A stretch of 64,000 bases of DNA from Adiantum capillus-veneris (GCA_014529385.2 CM043942.1:34893469-34957468); one strand, 5' to 3'. Shown: positions 31,736 to 43,379, counted from the stretch's first letter. Program-made: numbers and translations. Notes: generated by a model not told the origin, from the sequence alone.

Positions 31736-32893
31736 ATGGACCTCTATGGGGGTTCACATGAGGGGGAGTCCACGCATCCCTCTTGGCGGGGCTTTGTGTT
31801 CACTGCGGAATGGAGGAAGAGGACCTCCGAGTCGCATGCAAACATGACCAATTCGAAAAAGATTATGAAATCCTCTCATTATGGTGCTCGTACATTGGCT
31901 AATGATATCCTGCATGGAGCTATAAGACAGAGCCAGAACAAAGCCAAAGATGGATATGTGTTGCAGCCTAAGTTCAACCCAGACGTAGAGTTATAGAGCC
32001 TTCAATTTTGTTGTGCTCACTCAGTGGTGCCCCATTTTATGGGCCGATTGTTGACGACTCATAACTTGTGGGAGTGGGCAGCAATAGTAGCGACTAAGAA
32101 CAAAAACGAGATTTGCCAATTCACAGTGGTGAGAAAAGGATTCTATATGGCAAAGTGTGCTTCCGAGCAAACTATGCAGGAGCTGGTTATGAGAGGGGGC
32201 ATTTGGGGGGCTTCCCACTTCACTTATGGTATGCCTTGGATGCCCGAGTTATGTCCAAATGAAGAGTTTATGGACTTCTACCCGGTGTCCATTACATTCA
32301 AGGGCTTCTTTCTCTAGCTGAACAACTATGTGGATTTCATCACGGCAATGTTGGACAGGGTGCTATTTATCCCTAAACTTTAGCAGGTAAGATCGGTCCT
32401 ATACATAAAGATATGTATTTTTTGGGACTTGAGCAAGCCGATTGCTAAGTATCCGGATTTGAGTATGGGCAGTTTTGGCAACTTTCGATAGGAGTTAGCA
32501 TTCTCCTTGTTTCTTAGTGCCTGCTACAAGTTTCGTAGAAGTGGTCATTTTACCAAAGATTGCCTCGAGGTAGAAGCTGCCCGCAACCCGAAGGTCAGGA
32601 CAACTTGGAGACGAGTTACTAGAGAGTTCAAGTCCATTGTCCGTGACCCAAGGCCAAAAGATGAGGCCAAAAAACAAGACCTATTCGGCTTAGAGGTGAC
32701 TGAGGAGAAGGGTTGCTTGTCGAAGGAGATGCAAGAGGAACCATGTGTGCCTATCGGGCTGTCTGATGGTGAGATAGGCAAAGAGACAGGAAGCTCGACA
32801 ACAAAGCCACACGAAGAACCAGAGTTGGTCATCAATCCTGCAAAAGAGACGACGATAGACTCTAGGAAACTTGGCTTGATTACAGGGGGGTGA
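31736..32893 (+). pseudogene. LINE ORF1 with four in-frame TAG codons
   Basis: One frame of 386 codons runs from ATG 31736 to TGA 32891. It has no frameshift but TAG at 31994, 32315, 32381 and 32489. Visible parts are SWRGFVF near the start, a DUF4283-like core (LWEWAAIVAT, ICQFTVVRKGFYMAKCAS, FTYGMPWMPEL, YPVSITFKGF, IFWDLSKPIAKY), and a zinc knuckle in which the second Cys is Phe (CYKFRRSGHFTKDC; TTT instead of TGT). A basic and then acidic tail follows. The protein would bind LINE RNA. All four premature stops are TAG and the frame is otherwise kept, so decay was by point change only. This suggests a coding past, perhaps as an ORF1-only family. Confidence 0.72.
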
Positions 32894-33251
32894 TCAGAAT
32901 AGGAAGCTTGATCTCATTAGCCATGTAGTTCAGTCTCGAGTACTCTGACTAACACTGTCAGTATACTTAAATTGAAAAAAAAAAACTTTGGTTCAGGTTT
33001 TTAATGTTCCTTCTATCTCGACGTTACGTCTTCTGCGCACTAGCTTGGTGGTCAAGGGACGTGTGGTGGTAGGACTATCTCCTCGGTGGCAACCCTAAGT
33101 CAGCCTAAGTTTCTTCTGTTGTTATGATTTCACAGTGGCACTCTTTATCAGTCCATGTATATGGTGTGTGTGGTGTGGATGCTGACAGATGACATAGCTC
33201 GAGTGGAGCATGGCTTCCAATGTAATCTTTTTTGGGTTCAATTTATCTATC

Positions 33252-33283
33252 ACTCACAATTTGTGAGTTTAGGAAAAAAAAAA
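33252..33283 (+). other. LINE 3' hairpin plus poly(A)
   Basis: ACTCAC-AATTT-GTGAGT at 33252-33268, then TTAGG and 11 A. Confidence 0.65.
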
Positions 33284-33438
33284 AGGGATGATCTATCCTT
33301 ATTCAACTCCCTCACTTGTTCTAACTCCACACGACGTAAAATAATCAACCATTGAATAGATGCATTTTCCTTTGGGATTTTCTTGCTTCCTATGCACCCA
33401 TAATATAAAATCTGACTTTCAAAGTTTTAAAAAGTTTT

Positions 33439-33463
33439 GATTATGGTTTGGCAAACCATAATC
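33439..33463. repeat. 25-base palindrome
   Basis: GATTATGGTTTG and CAAACCATAATC are separated by a single G. Confidence 0.85.
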
Positions 33464-33587
33464 ATTTTTCAAACACAAATAAGCTGGTAATATTTAAGGG
33501 AAAAGGCAATTTTATCTTTTTCCAAAATTAGAGAGAAATCAATTGAAGTATGATAGCTAACACCAATTTGGATTTGGGACTTTATAA

Positions 33588-33684
33588 GTCAAACTTTGCA
33601 CCGGTAAATTGTTCTAAAGATTTGTCTAGGTACCAGCAAGACTTAGGCAAATCTTTAAAACAATTTACGCATGCAAAATTTGAC
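33588..33684. repeat. Imperfect foldback with 44-base arms
   Basis: 33588-33631 pairs with 33641-33684 over 44 positions with about seven mismatches, leaving a 9-base loop (ACCAGCAAG). The arm centre TAAATTGTT/AACAATTTA and AAAGATTTG/CAAATCTTT are perfect. The size suits a miRNA-type precursor or a MITE. Neither is proven. Confidence 0.7.
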
Positions 33685-33971
33685 GCACAACCTCATAATC
33701 GAAATCATTTCAGAATAGAAGATAGATCTTTTTAGTCACCTTGTTGATGTATTAGGGTCCATGATCAGTACTAGTCTGATCAAAAAGAAAAAGGAAAAGA
33801 AGAAATGACTTCACTACTATTGTCTTAAGTTTCTATGTCTGTGGGTTGCTATCTTTGTGTGTTGCTGGTTCCTTTTAAAGGCTAGGTACTTTTAGACCTT
33901 ATGCTCCCGTGATAAGCAAACGTTGCATAAGTTAGCTTTGTATCTTCTTTTGGTTTTGTTAATATAAAATA

Positions 33972-34089
33972 TCCCACATAATGTGGGAATTGCAAAGACA
34001 AACACAGGGTTTGCCTAGGTATGTGGCATTTTTATTGCCCTTGATTCAATGGTCTCTTTTTCTTTTCGCAATACTTACATAATGTGAGT
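33972..34089 (+). other. Two further LINE-tail-type hairpins
   Basis: TCCCAC-ATAAT-GTGGGA at 33972-33988, preceded by TTTTGGTTTTGTTAATATAAA, and ACTTAC-ATAAT-GTGAGT at 34073-34089, followed by an A-rich run. Both resemble the LINE 3' terminus at 31495 and may be old LINE ends. Confidence 0.45.
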
Positions 34090-34446
34090 AAGTTTATATT
34101 AGATAAACAAAAAATTGAATGTTTACAACTCATGCACAGCCAGTGCCATGGTTCCACAACACCATAGCAAACCATAAATGAGCAACTTTGTCCCAAGGGC
34201 TTTTATTGGGAGCCCACCAACTATATATTTTAAATCATAACCAACAACATAAATTCGAGCATGTCGTGAGAGGTTTCCACCACCATTGGCCCTTTCCCAC
34301 AAGGTCAGGGTTGTCCAAACAGACCCACAAACCATAACATAACAATATTGAGACTAGATATCACCGATGAGATCATCAACCCAAAATGGAAAGATCTTAA
34401 TCCACAACCAATAGATCTACAACACTTGACCACAGAAACTTCCACA

Positions 34447-34628
34447 TGTTGAAATTAGGGTTGCAAGAAAACACACATAGCTTGGAGAAGACGAAGGAAG
34501 CTCAAGGCACACAACAGAGAGTGTATTACTTAGTATGCAATGGAAAAATCAATTAGGCCTAGAGTGATGGGCATATATACAATGCACAAGGGAAAAAAAC
34601 CTCCTAGAGAGGGAAAAAATGCCCCCAT
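34447..34628 (-). repeat. Copia-A1 3' LTR, distal part
   Basis: On the plus strand it starts TGTTGAAATTAGGGTTGCA and matches 41552-41730. It stops at the nested insertion. Confidence 0.9.
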
Positions 34629-34770
34629 TGTCAGGACAAGGGTAGGACCAGTCACGGCCAAGGGCCAGGATGGACATGCAGTGAAGGGGGTCCCTATATT
34701 TAGCAGGCCAAGGGCCTATATAGGGCATGGCTGGGTGGAGAGTAGCGTGTTCAGTCCCCATGCCCTTTCA
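34629..34770 (+). repeat. Nested element 5' LTR
   Basis: 142 bases. It ends in the same AGTAGCGTGTTCAGTCCCC and CATGCCCTTTCA sequence as the 3' LTR, apart from one base. Confidence 0.85.
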
Positions 34771-34771
34771 C

Positions 34772-34783
34772 TAGTATCAGAGC
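34772..34783 (+). other. Nested element primer-binding site
   Basis: TAGTATCAGAGC, one change from TGGTATCAGAGC, which is complementary to plant initiator tRNA-Met. Confidence 0.8.
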
Positions 34784-35126
34784 TCAGGGAGGGAGCAGCC
34801 ATGGAGGAGGGGATGAAGCATGGGTTTCTCTTCTATTGTCTCTCTCGATCTCTCTCTCTTGATCGCCTTCAACATGAGGCATGGCCTCTCAAGGGCACTC
34901 TCTCTCGTTCTCCGTTCGTAGACAAGCCGACGGGGCATGCCCGTGGAAAGAGTGCTCCACAGGCGGGGAAGGCGGGAAGAGAAGCCCGGCATGTGCAGGC
35001 CCGCTTACTAAGGGTAGAGCCGACGGGAGCCGTGTGCAAGCACCCCTAGCAGAGGGAAACGGGGCAAGTCGGTCACGTCCAAAAGCATCGCAAATGGGCT
35101 CTATGGGTTCGCCCTGCCCTGCTTGA

Positions 35127-35130
35127 TCTT

Positions 35131-35177
<47 letters not shown>
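35127..35177. repeat. (TC)n microsatellite
   Basis: About 25 TC units. Confidence 0.95.
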
Positions 35178-35179
<2 letters not shown>

Positions 35180-35228
35180 AGGAATAATGAAAATCTTCTA
35201 AGAAGCTTCTGATACATGTTTTGCTCGT

Positions 35229-35277
35229 GAGTCAACCTGAGCCAAGGTGCTCTACCTCTCAGCTACCACGTGACTAA
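35229..35277 (-). other. tRNA-like D-arm fragment
   Basis: On the minus strand GTAGCTGAGAGGTAGAGC (35266-35249) is an excellent tRNA D-arm/A-box. A B-box-like GGTTGACTC follows after only about 13 bases, so the anticodon arm is shortened. SINE remnant or tRNA pseudogene. Confidence 0.4.
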
Positions 35278-36520
35278 GATTCTACTCAAATTAGTATTCA
35301 TCGCTTTGTCCATTGAACACTAATTTGCATCATGGCTATGAGCTACATTGGCTAAGAGCCATTGTCAGGCCAAGGGTGAGACCTAACTATTGACATTCTT
35401 TGGGTGATTGTTTTCAAGATCGAACAGCTCTACCCAGGGAAGTACACATCGATATTACTGGACAAGTAAGAGAATTGTAAGTACGGATGTCTAGGGTATC
35501 ATTTTTGCACTATATGTTTCTAGTGCAACGCTCAAGTTGAGTTCTCGATACTCTTACACTTACATTAGCTGATCTTTACCATGGGGTCTATAGTCAGCAA
35601 ATAGTTGGGACAGCATGGTTGTTGATACACGCTAGGCATCTCACTTGTGTGGATTTCTTGCTCTCTCTATAGCACTACGAGTTCTATGGCATCCCAGTTT
35701 TGGGGTACAATTCCGCGGGTGCTTACTAAATCATCCCATGGTCATGGAGGATCACAATTTGATCTTTGCCATTATACTTTCAAGGAGAGAATTCCGCAAT
35801 CTACCACACGGTAGCGGAAAAATTCAACTTTTTAAGTTGATTCTCATCATTCTGTACACGATTAACTAGGTTGATTATCGTTACCTGCTAGTTGCGCAGT
35901 TCTACAAAGGGTCTTACCAAGGCGTTTGACTACATAGCTTCTACCCGACGGGTTTGGATTGCGAAGGCAACACCCAGGGTTTCTAGTACAATGTTGCTTG
36001 TTTTTCACACGTGAACGACATGTTCCTCTGTATTTGAATATGGATAAGTGAACATTCAGTTCAATCTCCAGGGCCATGCCAAGGGCATGTCAAAACAAGT
36101 ATTTTGGGCCGTAGTGTCCAATGTACATTATGCTGTTACGAATCCACTTGTAGGGTTCGATTTGGCACATGTTGTCACATGGGATACAACATGGTCTAGG
36201 GACTCAAGGAGTTCGGTTTAGCCAGTGTGGAGCAATGAATGAGGGTCCCTCTCACTCTTGTCGCGCAGAGTGTTTACAGTTACCTCCACACACAAGTACA
36301 TCGTGTACTTGAAGGATGTTCTTTTTTACACATCCTTACATGAGACATATTCCACATGTGGAGAATATGAGTCTCTGGACTGACACTAGAGCCATTATTT
36401 CAAATATGTGTCACGCCAAAGTCCCTAGGTGCTAGTCAAATCTGTTTTTTGGACCATTTTTCAGCACGACGTATCAAGAGCAATTTCAGTGGCCAGAAAT
36501 TGTCGGATACTTAGAATGAT

Positions 36521-36588
36521 TTGTTCAGCTAAAAGTATTGCTAAACAACATTACTTGTTCAGCTAAAAGTATTGCTAAACAACATTAC
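36521..36588. repeat. 34-bp perfect tandem duplication
   Basis: Two identical copies start TTGTTCAGCTAAAAGTATTG. Confidence 0.95.
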
Positions 36589-37649
36589 AGATGGTTGTTT
36601 ATACATATAGCAAGGCTCTAAGATTTAATGAAAAAGTTTCATTGTTTGAACCTAGAGGTGATCATTGTTTCACCTTCTATTATGGTCCGGACGTTTCAGC
36701 AAGGCTTGCAAAGATTGCAACTGAATTCCTTTCAATGTGTGCTAGACGCATCACATTTGCCAAAAGTATTGGCAAGGATTATCATGGATATACAAGTTCG
36801 GATCTATTTCTTGCTAAATGCATGCACACTAGGTGTTATGGGCCCTAGTGTTTAGCAAAGGCTGATTTGGAATGGCATGCATATTCCTCAAGTTGTTGCG
36901 TATGAAGCATTTTTGCACTCTATGTACAGTAGCTCTATGAGATTACTTTTGCGTCTACTAATCCCCAATAGAGGTCATGGCTCGGTTTGGGTGTTTGTGG
37001 ATTTTTCAAGTTAACCACGATGGTCATTCCGGACATTGTTGATTCCTCAACAATGTTATACGCTATTGTGATTCCCCGTCTACCAGTCGTCTGGGAAGAC
37101 TGTCTATAAACCATGAGGGAACACACCTCAGTATAGAAAGATTATAAAGTGTAATCTGGTGTTGAAGGATCTGCAAAGTGCATACGTTGGCACCAAGTGA
37201 TTCAATCAGTAAGCATTTATTGCACACTCATTAGGGTGGGGTTGTTTACTGATGATGAAAATTGAGAACAAGTCAAGGACTTAAACAGGACTTAAACTTG
37301 GCTGATGACTTATGCCAGCAAGTTACTTTCATGGAAAGTGACAAGAGGTACTCTTTTTGGTACACCTTTGTTGTGATAAACTCGTTTACCATGCTGATGA
37401 GCGTTCTAAATGGAGTCTACACACTATATTGGGATAGGAACCGGTACCATCAGATGGTTACAAATGGACAACAATGTAGAAAATCAAGATGTTACTCTTG
37501 ATTTCATTGAACCTCCTACTAAACTGGGTTCCGCTCAAAGGAACCGTTGGATCCATGAGGGATGTTACGGTAGAAAACATTAGTGTTCTTATGAAGATAC
37601 CATGACTTGTGTTTTCGCGGACGAAAACGCTTCTCCAAGGGGGGAGCAA

Positions 37650-37692
37650 TGTCAGGATGAAGAGTAGCATGTTCAGTCCCCATGCCCTTTCA
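37650..37692 (+). repeat. Nested element 3' LTR, internally deleted
   Basis: 43 bases, with the same termini as the 142-base 5' LTR but missing about 99 internal bases after TGTCAGGA. Confidence 0.8.
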
Positions 37693-37745
37693 CCGATGGT
37701 CCTAAGTGTGTTCACACACATCACTACCACATGTATATGGTAACA
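37693..37745 (-). repeat. Copia-A1 3' LTR, proximal part
   Basis: Matches 41738-41781 (TCCTAAGT-TGTTCAC-CACATCACTACCAC-TGTATATGGTAACA). The adjoining AATCCCCCCCTGG (37746-37758) is the polypurine tract read from the minus strand. Confidence 0.85.
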
Positions 37746-37819
37746 AATCCCCCCCTGGAGTGATGCGGTGAACGAGAGCTGGCACATGGAGTAAAGGGAA
37801 GTGCCATGCCTTGAGGACA

Positions 37820-40800
37820 TGACCAATCTACAAAGGGGAGTAAGCCCAAAGCTTTGCGGAAAGCTTCAAACTTCTCACGAGAATGCATGGTTGTCCTCTG
37901 TTGGCACATAACCAAGCTAACCTCTCCTACTGAGAGCCTCTCCCTAACATAGTGGTAGTGCACCTCAATGTGATTTGTGCAAGCATGAAAAATTGGGTGT
38001 CTCAGAACTATCAATGCGCTCTGACTGTCAGGGTAGATAGTGTTGGCAGTGTTCTGTCCAACACCCAAATCAGCCATAAGGCATATGAGCCATACACGCT
38101 CAACCGTAGCTGTGAAGCCTTCCATGTACTCAACATCACAACTGGAAGTGGCCATAGTAGGTTGCTTCTTGCTCAACCTTGGTATGCATGAGCTGCCAAG
38201 CATAAAAACAAAAACCATTTGTGGACACTCGTGTGTTAAAACAACCAACCCAATCTGAGTCCGAAAAAGCATGCAAATCTGGCGGCAATGATTCCCCCTT
38301 GGGATAAAACAAGCCAAGATTTAAAGTGCCACTCAAGTAGCTTGCATGAATCTGCTGAGCTGTGAGACTACAAACTAAATATCCAGCCTTGTGTTGCATA
38401 CATAAATGGGGCATCCAACAAAGAGTGACATCTGCAGGATCACCAGCATCATGAAGACTCAAATTCAAACCTGTTTCCATGGGAGTGGCAATAGGTTTGC
38501 AATCCTCAAGTCCAAACTTACATAGAAATGTCTCCATGTAACTTTTTTGACACAAGACAATACCACTATCACACTGCTTAAACTGTATACCAAAGTAATG
38601 ATGCAACATCCCCAAATCTTTCATCTTGAAAGTAGCATTCAAATCAGCTTTAAATTGAGCAATATGTCTCTCATTTGGTCCAATGATCAGCAAATCATCT
38701 ACATAAAGAACCACAATGAGAAGCACGTCACCCTCACGCGTTACATACAATGTGCTTTCTGTTGGACTCTTACAAAATCCTCGTTTGACCAAATGAGTGT
38801 CAGCCTTCTCATACCAAGCATGAGGAGATTGCTTCAACCGATACAAAGCTTTGTTAAATCTGCACACCTTAGCCTCTTGTCCTTTCTTGACAAAAGCGTG
38901 AGGCTGCGTTACATAAACTTCCTCAAATATGTGACCATTCAAGAAAGCGGTAACAATGTCTGATTGATGTACATCCCAACCAAAATGAGCTGCCAATGCA
39001 CGTAGAAAATGCACAGTAGTCATACGACAAGTGGGAGAAAAAGTCTCTTCATAATCTATGCATTTTTGTTGTGCATAACCCTTTGCAACAAGTCAAGCCT
39101 TATAGCAATCAATCTCACCTTTCCGATTGTGTTTCGACTTGTAGACCACTTCGTACCATGGCCTTTTTGCTAGGAGGCAAATCACATAAAGTCCATGTGA
39201 CATTTTCTATAAGTGCTTCATATTCTAATTGCATGGCAGCCATCCAATTTTTTGAAGATAGAGGTTTCTCAACATCATGTAAGCTAAACACAGCCAAAGC
39301 ATAACAATCTTATGCATAAGATGCATGGCGAGAGCCTAAACGAGTGTGACTAGACAAAGTTGCATCTAATTTATTGTCACGTAATGTATGCACCAGCCAT
39401 TTTGGCATACCTCTAGCCTGCTCATTTTTAGCCCTTTTCTCATCAAGTACATCATGTATATCTGCATCGGTAATAGGCTGATCTGTAACATTTTCAGAAA
39501 GCCCCATAGGCTGTACATCTTCCTCATTGGAATTTACATTCAAACTTCCACCACTGAAAAGAGGCCACAAAGCGTCATAAATGTGTTGTGAGCTTACATT
39601 ATCGTCTCTAATACATGACAGCAAAGGATGAACAAAATTTTCCCAAACACAATATCCCATGAAACCAAAATACGCTTTGTTTGTGGATGATACAACCTGT
39701 AACTTTTGCTTCCAGCACTATAACCAACAAAAATACATTTGACAGCCTTATCATCCAATTTTCTTCGTTGTGTTTGTGGCACCAAAGCATATGCCAAACA
39801 ACCAAAAACATGCATGTGCTCAATAGAAGGCTTTCTATCATGCCATGCTTCATATGGAGTAATAGACTGCAAAGCTTTCATAGGACACCTGTTTAGTGCA
39901 TAAGTGGCACACATGATGGCCTCAAGCCAAAACAAATGCAGCAAAGCTTGACTTTTGACCATACATCGTGCCATTTCTATAAGTGACCTGTTTTTCCTCT
40001 CAGCAACACCATTTTTTTGAGGCATATAAGGCACTTTACATTGGTGTTCTATCCCATAACTAGCCAGAAATGCATTAAATTCATGAGACATATACTTCCC
40101 CCCCTCGATTGGAACGGAGGGTGTCATAGTACATTTCAAGACATTTTCAACCATAACCAGAAATTGTTTGAAGCACATAAAACTTTGGACTTCAATTTAA
40201 GCGGATACACCCATGCATGCCTAGAGTAATCATCAATGAAAGTCATGAAATAAAGGTAATTGCCCAAGGATGGAGTTTGCACGGGCCCACAAACATCACT
40301 ATGCACAAGCTGCAACATGTATGTGGCACTAATTGAACCATCCTTTGGAAACTTCGAACATTGCATCTTACCTAAAATACAGCCTTCACAAACATGTTTG
40401 GCAGGTGCTTCAAGAGGCGGCAAAGAAACAACCATTTTCAGATTTTTGCAAATGTAGCAAACTGGCAAAATTCAGATGTCCAAAACGTACATGCCAAGGT
40501 TTTGCCTGTGAAATAGCCTTTGAGTCCACAACTGCATTTGCAAAATTCTTCCCACACTTGTCATACAAAGTGAGCTTATACAGCCCATGGAATAAAATGC
40601 TAGATGCAACAATTTCATCATTGAAACTAAGATCATGTATTGTACATCTGTGATCCACAAATTTGACTACAAGTTCAAGTCTAGCAATTGCAGATGCAGA
40701 CAAAGATTCTTCTTGATCCCAGGTACATAAAGTGCATCAACAAATGTGAAAGAATTGCCATTTGTAGTAGTAAGCACAATCTTTCCAACTCCCTGAACCG

Positions 40801-41400
40801 GATAAGAGGCATTCTTGGCACAAGTAACTGAATTCCCATGAGCAACAGACTCAAGAGAGGTGAACAAATCACGATGTGAGGTACTGTGCTTTGTAGCACC
40901 ACTGTCAAAATACCACACGTGTGAATTTGCAGCAACTGACATTGCATCATGGACAACATAATTATAAGTGCACTCTGCACTAAAAGCCCATTTTGTATCA
41001 ACATCAGCATCACAGTCTCCTTTCACAGAAGACTCAATAATAGTTGCATGTGTGTGGAACAAGCATTAATAGTGGAACCAACCTCTTTCTTCTTAGCCTC
41101 TTTGGTCTTCAACTTAGGACACTGCTTGATCAAGTGATCATTAGCTTTACAATAATAGCAACACATCTTCTTTTTGCTCTTATCACCAGAATTTCTAGAC
41201 AAATTGCTTCCAACATAAGCATTAGGAACAAGTGATTTACCACTCGCAGAAGAACCATGAGAAGTGGCTGCATTGTTGTTACCACATTTTCTTTGAGCAA
41301 CAATAAAGGCATGTTAAATTGCACGCTGTCTAGTCCTATTTTTCTAGAAAACGACTCTTGCAACAACAATGTGCATAATGCATCAAACTTGATACCTTCA
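37820..41400 (-). pseudogene. Copia-A1 gag-pol, decayed
   Basis: Minus-strand order: knuckle CYYCKANDHLIKQC (about 41165-41120); protease WYFDSGATKHST (40915 region); GAG-pre-integrase WHVRFGHLNFASLLHL; integrase with CEGCILGKMQ, HSDVCGPVQTPS, FIDDYSRHAWVY and NGVAERKNRSLIEMARCM; linker; RT with NWMAAMQLEYEAL, QSDIVTAFLNG (family usually MDVKTAFLNG) and the catalytic YVDDLLIIG; RNase H with DSQSALIV and the REKFEAFRKALGL end. The protease Asp-Ser-Gly is kept here. Pieces lie in different frames with stops. Gag is nearly all missing: only about 170 bases separate the knuckle region from the PBS, part of it antisense. Confidence 0.92.
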
Positions 41401-41537
41401 GGATTTCCTTGGATCTTCGAGCCGTCCCCAAATCTTTGTCAACATGCGAACGCTCTCCAAAGCTCGCAAAAATTGGAGAAAGTGAGTAGGCGTGTGCTAG
41501 AGCTGTTGGCGACTAAGCCCGGGAGGATGCAACATGC

Positions 41538-41549
41538 GCTCTGATACCA
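41538..41549 (-). other. Copia-A1 primer-binding site
   Basis: Perfect TGGTATCAGAGC on the minus strand, two bases from the LTR. Confidence 0.9.
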
Positions 41550-41551
41550 AT

Positions 41552-41781
41552 TGTTGGAATTAGGGTTGCACGAAAACACACACAGCTTGGAGAAAGACGA
41601 AGGAAGCTCAAGGCACACAACAAAGAGTGTATTACTTAGTGTGCAATGGAAAGATCAGTTAGCCCTACAGTGATGGGCGTATATACAATGCACGGGGGGA
41701 AATACCTCCTAGAGAGGGAAAAAATGCCCCATCAGTCCTAAGTTTGTTCACGCACATCACTACCACTTGTATATGGTAACA
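41552..41781 (-). repeat. Copia-A1 5' LTR
   Basis: 230 bases, TGTTACC...TTCCAACA on the minus strand. It matches the Copia-A2 LTR (62012-62239) and both parts of the split LTR. Confidence 0.92.
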
Positions 41782-41786
41782 CCACA

Positions 41787-43379
41787 TAGTACCCAGGCTT
41801 TTGGGGTAAGCCAAACACCCTCGAATCATAGACAAGGACTACGCAAGGATGGGACATGGCAGAAATCTGTTGCCACCATCAACCTACCCCCCCTTTGGCA
41901 ACGAGGCCTCAACAACAACAAACAAAAATGATTCACGTCGCCATCTTTGCACCACACCGGGCTTGGAGGGGTGGCCTCCACCATGTCCAAAAAGAAGGGC
42001 GAGGGTGGCATGGAGGTCTTCCTAGCCAGAGTTGTAGGGCCCTCAATGGGCGATCTCTTAAGCAGACGCTCCCACTTAGTTGCCACTTAATTTTTGGAAT
42101 GTCTAACCCTCATGCATGCATGCTAACAACTGGGGCTTAGTAAGCAACTTGCTTGTAATTTTGCAACTAGCCAAAAACGACACGGTTACATACACATTGC
42201 TATCAATCGAGCCTTGGCTTGTTAGTTCAACTCAGCCGTGTGAGTGAGCATTGATTCCCTTTGGTATGTGCTCAAGCATAGCTTGAGTTTGTTTGGGGAA
42301 TTCCCCATTGCTCGGGCTAGGTGCTCCTTAGGGGTTGCAATACGACAACACTATTACCCCCGGGATCTCAAATGAACCCAGAGCAGTGAGATCAACCACA
42401 AATGCATGCAAACACAATTATGAGCAACTAGTGGGGAGGTCATGAATTAAAGACGTGGTTTGAAAGGGTGCTTGGCTCAAGATTCTTTCCCACCATCGAT
42501 CTCACCTCCTAGGGCTCATTAAAAATCCCATGGGAGATAGTGTTCTAGGTTGAACTACCATCCAACTTCAATTTGTGATACCTTTTTTAAAAGGTCTTAA
42601 CAAAGGAGAGGAAGATTCCCGAATCATGACTTGAATCAACAACGCAGTATAATATGGTGGCCTTGTCCATTACTTTAATTGGGAATAAGTAAAGAGGTTG
42701 AATTCAATTATGTCTCGAGCAAGAAAGACACGCATCAAACATGGGAACCACGTTACCACAAGCCTTGTAGCACACTTTAGGTGTATGTATGCGTAGTATG
42801 TATTTGGGATGGTCAACGGAACATAATTTTCAAATAATAAGAATCTATTTGCTAATAGGCATGCCCAAAAAGAAACCCTTGGAATCTAGGTGATCGCATG
42901 GCGGTAGAGGCTGAGAGTTGTGTGGGAGCGTGGATTTCGGGTGAATGGTCTACAAGGGACCATTCACGGCCATCGAGTGTTGAGGGGCCAACACACCTAG
43001 TTTCTCTTACGTTAAGATCTGAGCGAAGAGAGAGCAGAGGGCCGAGCATTGCAGCACTGAACTAGGCACAGAGTGCAACACTGAACCTGGCGCAGAGTGC
43101 AAAGACTATCTGTGATTCTAGGTGCTAATGTACCAACACCTCATTGCTTGTAATTCCATGCGCGTCATGAAATTTTGTGCGCTGATCTGGCAGCACCTCA
43201 TGAAATTTCGTGCACAAAGTTGGAGCTTCTTCATTGCTCATAGACTTTCTAAATTCCGCGTGCTGACGTGGTTGGCATCTAAGCTCTACATCACTCCATT
43301 TCGCTCAGGAATGTCGCATGGATGGATGACGTTGATCGCCTGCCCCTCGACTCCCGACCTTGACGGGTAAGTGTGTCCT
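41787..43379. other. No gene; one dispersed repeat
   Basis: 41790-42060 is related to 27620-27910: shared AAGCCAAACACC-type start, CAAGGACTACGCAAGG/CCAAGGCTACCCCTCC, AACAACAAACAAAAATG-type centre and GGAGGGGTGGCCT. The rest shows nothing supported. Confidence 0.5.

Larger units (their letters stand above)
31640..33283 (+). mobile_element. ORF1-only LINE (half-L1-like)
   Basis: An ORF1 is followed after about 350 bases by the same 3' tail as the full LINE and by poly(A) (33273-33283). No endonuclease or RT lies between. This resembles HAL1-type elements of mammals in layout only. The 5' boundary is uncertain. Confidence 0.65.
34784..37636 (+). other. Internal region of nested element, no protein
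   Basis: Frames are short. A (TC)n run lies at 35127-35177, a tRNA-like stretch at 35229-35277, and a 34-base tandem repeat at 36521-36588. Longest frames (36591-36848, 85 residues) show no known domain. Confidence 0.6.
34629..37692 (+). mobile_element. Nested non-coding LTR element, 3.1 kb
   Basis: The 5' LTR (34629-34770) starts TGTCAGGA and ends CCCTTTCA. A PBS one base from the copia consensus follows. A purine tract AAGGGGGGAGCAA (37637-37649) lies directly before the 3' LTR (37650-37692). Flanks CCCAT and CCGAT are a target duplication with one mismatch, and the intact copy of the host LTR at 41735 shows the uninterrupted site. The internal 2.9 kb has no recognisable protein, so this is a non-autonomous LARD-type element. 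Confidence 0.85.
34447..41781 (-). mobile_element. Copia-A1: Ty1/copia element with nested insertion
   Basis: CCACA at 34442-34446 and 41782-41786 is a perfect 5-base target duplication. The 230-base LTR is whole at 41552-41781 and, on the other side, split (34447-34628 and 37693-37745) by another LTR element. The minus-strand order PBS, gag knuckle, protease, integrase, RT, RNase H, PPT fits Ty1/copia. The LTR runs TGTTACCATATA to AATTCCAACA. Many stops and frameshifts make it inactive. Confidence 0.93.

Noticed and set aside
34540-35049. 169-residue frame
   Set aside because: It crosses from the copia LTR into the LTR, PBS and leader of the nested element, so it is accidental.
35229-35277. 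Functional tRNA gene
   Set aside because: Only the D-arm is convincing; the anticodon arm is too short and the acceptor ends do not pair.
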